Part shown: positions 58,420 through 64,000 of the stretch, in pieces
Layout of the letters: every line of letters begins with the position of its first letter
Position numbering within the stretch: position 1 is the stretch's first letter
From: Ostrinia nubilalis
Taxonomy: Eukaryota; Arthropoda; Insecta; Lepidoptera; Crambidae
DNA: 64,000 nt
Direction: 5' to 3'
Assembly (NCBI RefSeq): GCF_963855985.1
Contig: NC_087093.1
Coordinates: 15,267,001 to 15,331,000, forward strand
Translations under genes and position numbers: made by a program
Notes under the pieces: model-generated
What the model was told of the DNA's origin: nothing
The model's database searches: none
Seen by the model: only the letters and a program-made list of their open reading frames with translations

Positions 58420-60227
58420 ATGAGCTTTTTGTGAGGACAATAGCTATTCAGCCAAGTCACGCCGCCAACGTCTTGGGTATTTAACCACGAACGTTTTTCA
58501 GACAATCGTTTCTTATAAAATTTACTATAATGCCTAGAAAGTTCTCAATGAATAGGTGCGAAATCTAAGAAGTCATAGAATAAAGTTTAGTCACCCGAAG
58601 TTGAGTCGAGTTTTCGCTAAGCAATTTTGTACGCAATGTCAACTGTAAAGTAGTTATTGGGATTTATTTATTTATTTATATTAGGGAAACAAACAATTTT
58701 GATATACAAAAAAATAATCACAAAATCAGCAAAGTTTCCACAGTTAAGATGAATACAGAGTGCAGCCTAAAAAGGATGGGTTGCATTTTAAATTGAATTT
58801 TATACCCACAGCCACACCATTAAAAAAATTGTCAGTTTTACATTTATCTACTTATCTTATCTTACTTATCTTACTGAGATAAATAGAGCTCATGACCCAT
58901 CAACCTGCATTAGACAGTTGATTATATCAAGTGCAGTCACATTTAACGTGCTGTCAACGGTGCCATACCTGTCACAGACTTACGCAACGGCATTCCAGTA
59001 ATCTTGGTGTAGTTTGACAACGTCATCGGCCTCAATGGGCATCGCTGCCAACGGGGGCGGGCCACAGCGCGGTGGTCGGACGTTGATTGATTCTGGCGTA
59101 CAGTTTACGTTATTATTACATCATTATCAATCAAACGCGCCGGCGCGGCCGGATGCCGGATGTCATAACGCGGTTCTCGTGGCCCCGCGTAAATTGTGTT
59201 TTTGGCGGGTTTTCTTTGTGATGACTTGTGGAAATGGTTTATGTTGTGCTGGAATGGGTTAAGGAAATCGATTGGACGGTATACATGGGCGAAGTTTTGA
59301 ACGGGTCTCGGACCAAGAGCCCTGAGAATTGGATAAAAAAACGCTTATGAAAAACCCTTCTTTGTAACTTTGTATGGTAAACAATAACCTTCATAGCAAA
59401 ATGAATGTCTTCACACAACTGTACTGCATGGTTTTACGACACATAGAGTCGTGCAGAATAATAATTTGTTTGCATTGAATAGGTGTATTGTGGTATACGT
59501 CAGACAAAGTAGAGGCATGTTTTCCTTATTTATCTAAGAGCATTCATCCGCTGCGTAACGCACGTGACTGACAGCAACTTTGCGGACAAAATCTTAAGTT
59601 ATGGAAATTTTAACTTGGACAACAGTGTATTGAGAAAATAATCTGTACTCCGTAAACTAGTCAATCCATTGCTAGATGCAAACATCCAACGCAGAAACTT
59701 TTGAATTAATTATAGCTATCCATTGAACTTTAGTCTAACAACGTTTTTAAACACTGTTGCTTGTACGAAAATGTCCGCGCTGTGTTAAACGTCCCCGGGT
59801 GCCGAGTGACACCAGCGACCCACATTCCGCGGGCTTTGTGGCCCAACCTGCGAACTGACATACACTATTTATACCGGCCAGAATAACTTGACCCGCGGAG
59901 ATAGGAAGAGATCAAGTTGTCTTGTTTAAGAGATAACGAGCAAAACTTTTAGTGAATGGTGGCTTAGGTACTAAAAAAGTTTTGTTTTCTTTAATGGTCA
60001 AATCCTAGAATCTTCTGTCGAGTGCTGAAATGTCGTAAAAACTCACGTTGCAGCTTTTCCTCCTTTTAGTCGGTTATTAAGTAAATATAATTTGGGTATA
60101 ACAGCACATTTAGAGCTTGTGGCGTCAAAAATTATAGGATTTGTAATAGGATATTTTTGTAAGTTGACAAAAGTCTTATAGATGAAAATCTTAAATTTTT
60201 CCAGCTAGTTTTGTTTATTTATTAGTC
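58420..60227. other. Stretch without recognised genes
   Basis: 59010-59200 and 59770-59890 are GC-rich islands with no start, splice or domain evidence. Confidence 0.4.
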
Positions 60228-60349
60228 TAATGCCCCTTTTCACCATCACTCCCTAATTTTTAGGTGACCCCTTTGAAAAAAAAAATTCCTGTAATGTGTT
60301 ACCATAGGGGTCACTTAAAAATTAGGGATTGGTGGTGAAAACGTTCATT
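60228..60349. mobile_element. ATGCCC(C/G)TTTTCACCATC MITE, intact copy
   Basis: TTTTCACCATCACTCCCTAA, then TTTTTAGGTGACCCC, is mirrored by GGGGTCACTTAAAAATTAGG, then GATTGGTGGTGAAAA, around an AT-rich centre. An arm-deleted copy is at 39837. Confidence 0.85.
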
Positions 60350-60616
60350 AATCTATTGTTTTCTATTCCTTTAACCTGATCTGCCAGAGACCAGCTTTTA
60401 CTGGTCGGCTGGTTGTCTCTTACCACCTAATGACCGGTGCGTCACGCGTGTGTTTTTTAGTTTATTTAAAGACAATGCTCTCTCGAACAATACATGTGTT
60501 ACTGTGATGGATCCTAATACGCTTTTAGAGCGCTATTAATATGATAGCGCTGAGGCGAACAGACGTATTGCGATTTTTGGATGAGCTGCGTCTACATAGG
60601 TGATTTGGATGTTTAA

Positions 60617-60818
60617 GGCTGGGTTGCACCATCTTACTTTAACTTTGACAAACGTTACAAATCTGTCAAACTCTATTCAAAAAACACTGGTTACTCTTAA
60701 CCGCTTGAGTCCCAGACGGCATTAATTAATGCCATAACAATTGATTATCTATTGTGTCTAGATTCGCGGAGCTTGAAGGATTAAAGTTACGGTCAAAGTT
60801 AGGTGGTACAACTCAGCC
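60617..60818. mobile_element. GGCTG..TTGCACCA MITE with TAA duplication, interrupted
   Basis: It runs from GGCTGGGTTGCACCATC to GGTGGTACAACTCAGCC, with TAA at 60614-60616 and 60819-60821. An 80-bp element plus one extra TTAA sits inside; removing them restores the family interior. Confidence 0.92.
60701..60780 (-). mobile_element. 80-bp TTAA element, copy 3, nested
   Basis: Reverse orientation of copies 1 and 2. TTAA lies at 60697-60700 and 60781-60784. It inserted at a TTAA within the host MITE. Confidence 0.93.
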
Positions 60819-61216
60819 TAAGTAGTTGCCAAGTTAACTTTAGCAATATTCGACATTATTCAAGTATTTTTACTAGACGTGTCGTTTAAATGAATGTGAT
60901 GTTTTTCCGATTTGTCAATGCATTTCTGAAGTAAGTACAGTCACTTTTGAATTACTCGAAGGTGAATAGAGTTGGGCAAACTCCCTCGTTAAATGCACAA
61001 ATGCAAAAATAAGAATGAATAATAGGTTTTAAAAACTCTTTAATGGTACGATATTTGAGTATCGTGAATGACCATTGTGTAGCTTGATCATTGATTTTTA
61101 AGAACGGAAGAAATACTTATGCCAAACGATGAAAGCTTTTATTGAAAAAAAAATTGAACAGTAATTTTGTCGTGGGCGTTACATCGAACTTATACGACTA
61201 AAAACAGTATAGTAGC

Positions 61217-61582
61217 TACAACGTGTTAATGAAAAAGCGCAAAACCTGAAATTAGTTCGGAATCGAGAGTAGAATCGATTCCACTAATAAAAAATTAAGG
61301 TCTAATTTTAACCAAAAAAATATTTTAATTACCTACGCTGTGTTTAATCGTTACTTACATAGAACTATCTAGCGTGCATGCCTTGCAATGAGCGTGTGAA
61401 AAGTCAATACGTTTCCAGAAATGCGTAAAAAAGAGATAACAAGTGCGCGGGGCGAAAACAAAAAGAGTGAATATCTTCGTAAATAATCCGCGAAAATTAA
61501 TTTTAATAATTTACATAATTCTTTTATAATAAAAATAAGTTGGCATGTCTGAGGTTTTGCGCTTTTTCATTAACACGTTGTA
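61217..61582. mobile_element. 366-bp MITE with 30-bp ends and TA flanks
   Basis: TACAACGTGTTAATGAAAAA, then GCGCAAAACCT, is perfectly mirrored by AGGTTTTGCGCTTTTTCATT, then AACACGTTGTA. The interior has no frame. TA ends suggest Tc1/mariner-type mobilisation. Confidence 0.9.
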
Positions 61583-63286
61583 TAATAGTGTCGTAGCCTA
61601 CTAACCCACAGTGTATCCCCAGCCTTGTGAGATGATGGGAAGTCGTTATTCGGTCGTAAAGTATTCCAGACTAATTTAGTGGTAATGTGACGATGGCCAC
61701 CTAATTACCGTCGGTTCCGTGTTCTACTGAACGGGTGATTATGGCTCTAAGGCGGCTCTATTTAAAGCCAGGGCGAAGTGAATATTAGGTTAACTACGGT
61801 TATTATACTGAATGCCTAATGGCATGGAAAAAACAATGGTTAATAGGTGTTCTTACTGAGAATTGCCTGTAAGGCGATTTTCTTTACTAGGCGTTTAAGC
61901 TCCTGAAAAAAGTTATATTGAAGTGCGTGTGTTTTTGACAATACAAGTGACCTTATATCATAATTTAATCATTATACAATTCAAGGTTATAAAATTTGTT
62001 GTTTATCAGAAAAATGCATAAGTCAATTTTAATACTGAAAAATTAGTTTTCGTTACATCATACAAAATGGCATTTTCATAACATTACTGATTAATAATTC
62101 CAAAATCTGTGGCTCTGAAGTCTTCTTCCATTATATTGGCTACTGAGCCAAAGTTCGTGCCTGCTTTAAACATCTACGTTCCTATATTAATATACTCGTA
62201 ATTGTCGCCAAACATTGCAATATAATAGACAGTAAATTGATGTGTCCAGAGTTACGTGACTAGGGTTGCCATCTCTAAAATCAGGACAAGACGCGTGAAA
62301 ACCCAGGATTTTTAAACAATTTCAAGCCCATGCATTCGTATTACAAATCTTAGCAACCAGTTGCTAGCAGTACAATAGCATCGCGATTGCTACGCCAACC
62401 AATGACGGCACTTGTTTCCATTCATTTTTCGCAGTCGCGTTGCAAAGGAACCGGTAGGTAACATTAAAAAAAACTCATGAAACTCTCTCTCAGACTCTTA
62501 AAAAGCACTATTACTGCACGTCCCAGTATTAACCCTACCACTGTTTCGGGACAATAAATGGGCCGGTGCTAAGAAGACTAAAAATAATGGTCCCAGGATG
62601 GCCTCTAAACTAGGACAAATCCGGGGAATCCCGAACGGATGGCAACCCTACACGCGACCGCAACATTCGATATGCGTCAATAACACGGGGCGGCATTCGC
62701 AAGATGCCGACGCCTCCGTGACGCACGCGTGGACGTCACACGTATGCCGTTGCACATTCCGTGGTCATATTGAAATTATACTGGCACTGTATGACTTGTA
62801 TGTACTATTGGGATATATGGTTTAATACTTAGCTTTATTGTAGGTTAGATTTGAGAAGGTTCCTCTAAAGGTGAAGGTTTCCCCCTGTCAAAAACTATAC
62901 TGACTAACCTGTATTCTCCTGGATTTCAAATTACACCAAATTTTACTTATTATAAAAAGCATTTTATACAGCAGAAAAAAACCGATGTTAATACACTGTA
63001 CTTGAATACTACACTCAGAAATTAAAAAAATATAGATCAATAATGTTTAAAATCACGGCTTTGAAACTATTTTTCTTTTGAATTGAATTCGTAGTAGTTT
63101 CTGAGCACAGGCAGAAGTAACTTTCTTTTATATGGGATCTCGATCCCCTTTAAAGAAACCATAATAAAAGGCCCAGCGGGGCGCGTGAAGGTTTCCACTT
63201 AAAGCGAGGTTACGACGTTTTCCACGAATTGGACCATCTGCTCTATTTCATTTCTAAATAAAATACATAAAAAAGTAGATTTTATA
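61583..63286. other. Stretch without recognised genes
   Basis: 62400-62770 is mixed and includes a small retroelement fragment near 62537-62585; nothing else is supported. Confidence 0.4.
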
Positions 63287-63530
63287 ACGTGTGTCGAATC
63301 ACGAAAAGGCGTATCTAACAAAATGGCGATACTGAGTTAAACACACCATGTTAATAAAAAACATGCATTTTGTAACCTCACAAAAGATCGTAACTGAATT
63401 CTTTTTCAGGAAGCCAGTATTGACAGGTAAAAAGGACCCGAAATGCATTTTTCCATACTTCAAATCTTTGAACGTCGCTCCTGTAAAATTGATTTAAAAA
63501 AATACGCCTTTGCGTGATTCGACTCACGAT
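63287..63530. mobile_element. MITE with about 27-bp inverted ends
   Basis: GTGTGTCGAATCACGAAAAG, then GCGTAT, is mirrored by ATACGCCTTTGCGTGATTCG, then ACTCAC. The interior has CCCGAAATGCATTTT words and no frame. 63531-64000 is AT-rich with nothing recognised. Confidence 0.78.
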
Positions 63531-64000
63531 AATTATCCTGCATTTCTACCAAAATCACATGTTTCATGTTTAGTAGTACTAACCTACTAATGTCAGCCTT
63601 GTGACACAAATTACTTAATAGTTACTTTCGTACGAGTGCTGGTCTCCAAAGCAAGACGTATTTGAAGGTTTGGATCCCACGGCGTACAAAAAAAATATAG
63701 TGTGATGCGCAAGAGCATTTACCTATACATATATGAAAGAAGTTCATGAGAACATCTCTGTTATGCTATTATTACCATTACAAAATTTTCAATTATAGTT
63801 AAAGTAAACACACTTAACTACGTTGGTAATAAACGTCATTAATTTTAATTGAAAATTCTATGTCAACTTAACGTGCACCTAGCGTGTTTGCTTCAAACCC
63901 AATTACACGGGAAACAAAGAAAAACCATATAAATATGCACGCGAGAATATAAATAGGCAATTCTTAAAAGCATTCTGTTGCAACTCTTAGAAATTTCTAA

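Larger units (their letters stand above)
7181..64000 (+). other. Downstream intron of the Bruno/CELF gene (inferred extent)
   Basis: GTAAGT at 7181 opens an intron on the plus strand. The next expected exon would begin with AACGN and encode the start of RRM2. I did not see it on the plus strand anywhere to the right, so the intron may run to the end of the window. Very long introns are known in insect bruno-family genes. A missed exon would shorten it. Confidence 0.45.

Noticed and set aside
1..64000. CRISPR arrays, operons, phage or plasmid functions
   Set aside because: Spliced exons, SINEs, LINEs and MITEs show insect nuclear DNA; no regular spacer-repeat arrays or prokaryotic gene packing were seen.

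Overview
The window is insect nuclear DNA, almost certainly from a moth or butterfly. It is AT-rich and has no bacterial-style gene packing. It is full of short palindromic elements, non-LTR retrotransposon ends and a tRNA-headed SINE of kinds common in Lepidoptera. The one part I can name with confidence is a 49-nt exon at 7132-7180 (+). It encodes MHHPIQMKPADSENRN, the linker between RRM1 and RRM2 of Bruno/CELF RNA-binding proteins (aret/bru2 type). I found no other exon of that gene, so nearly all of the window is probably its long introns: more than 7 kb upstream and possibly about 57 kb downstream. That extent is inference.

Two other coding features are plausible. At 12183-12454 (+) a GC-rich island ends in a 39-codon open frame and a splice donor. 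The donor phase equals that of the 49-nt exon, so this could be an internal promoter and alternative first exon making an RRM1-less isoform. At 20178-20721 (+) three short exons, joined across consensus introns of 153 and 67 nt, give an unbroken 107-residue protein. It has a good start context and an AATAAA signal about 200 bp downstream. It looks like a small nested gene of unknown function.

The rest is repeats, left to right: an A57 tract and RTE-like LINE end (1.6-1.9 kb); two DRE motifs (3.7-4.1 kb); TTA-flanked and foldback elements (4.8-6.7 kb); the Bruno exon amid copies of a recurrent 'CCCGCGACTTCG' repeat (6.8-8.2 kb); Harbinger-like MITEs, an 80-bp TTAA element and a 191-bp tandem repeat (8.5-11 kb); the GC-rich island (12.2 kb); MITEs (15-17.4 kb); the nested gene (20.2 kb); hairpin elements (21.8-23.4 kb); a duplicated short ORF (28.2-28.7 kb); a jockey/CR1-type LINE 3' end (29.5-30.1 kb); a 44-bp perfect palindrome (31.7 kb); further MITEs (35-41 kb); a complete SINE with target duplications (43.4 kb); an R1/jockey-like LINE end interrupted by an RTE-type insertion (46 kb); a dyad-motif cluster split by a 1.05-kb hairpin transposon (53-55 kb); a 135-bp tandem array (57.7 kb); and an 80-bp TTAA element nested in a Harbinger-like MITE (60.6-60.8 kb).

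I see no operon, CRISPR array, intact transposase or intact reverse transcriptase. The transposon insertions and duplications explain most of the structure. The features least explained by ordinary repeats are the phase-matched first exon, the three-exon nested gene and the five-copy 20-bp dyad cluster.
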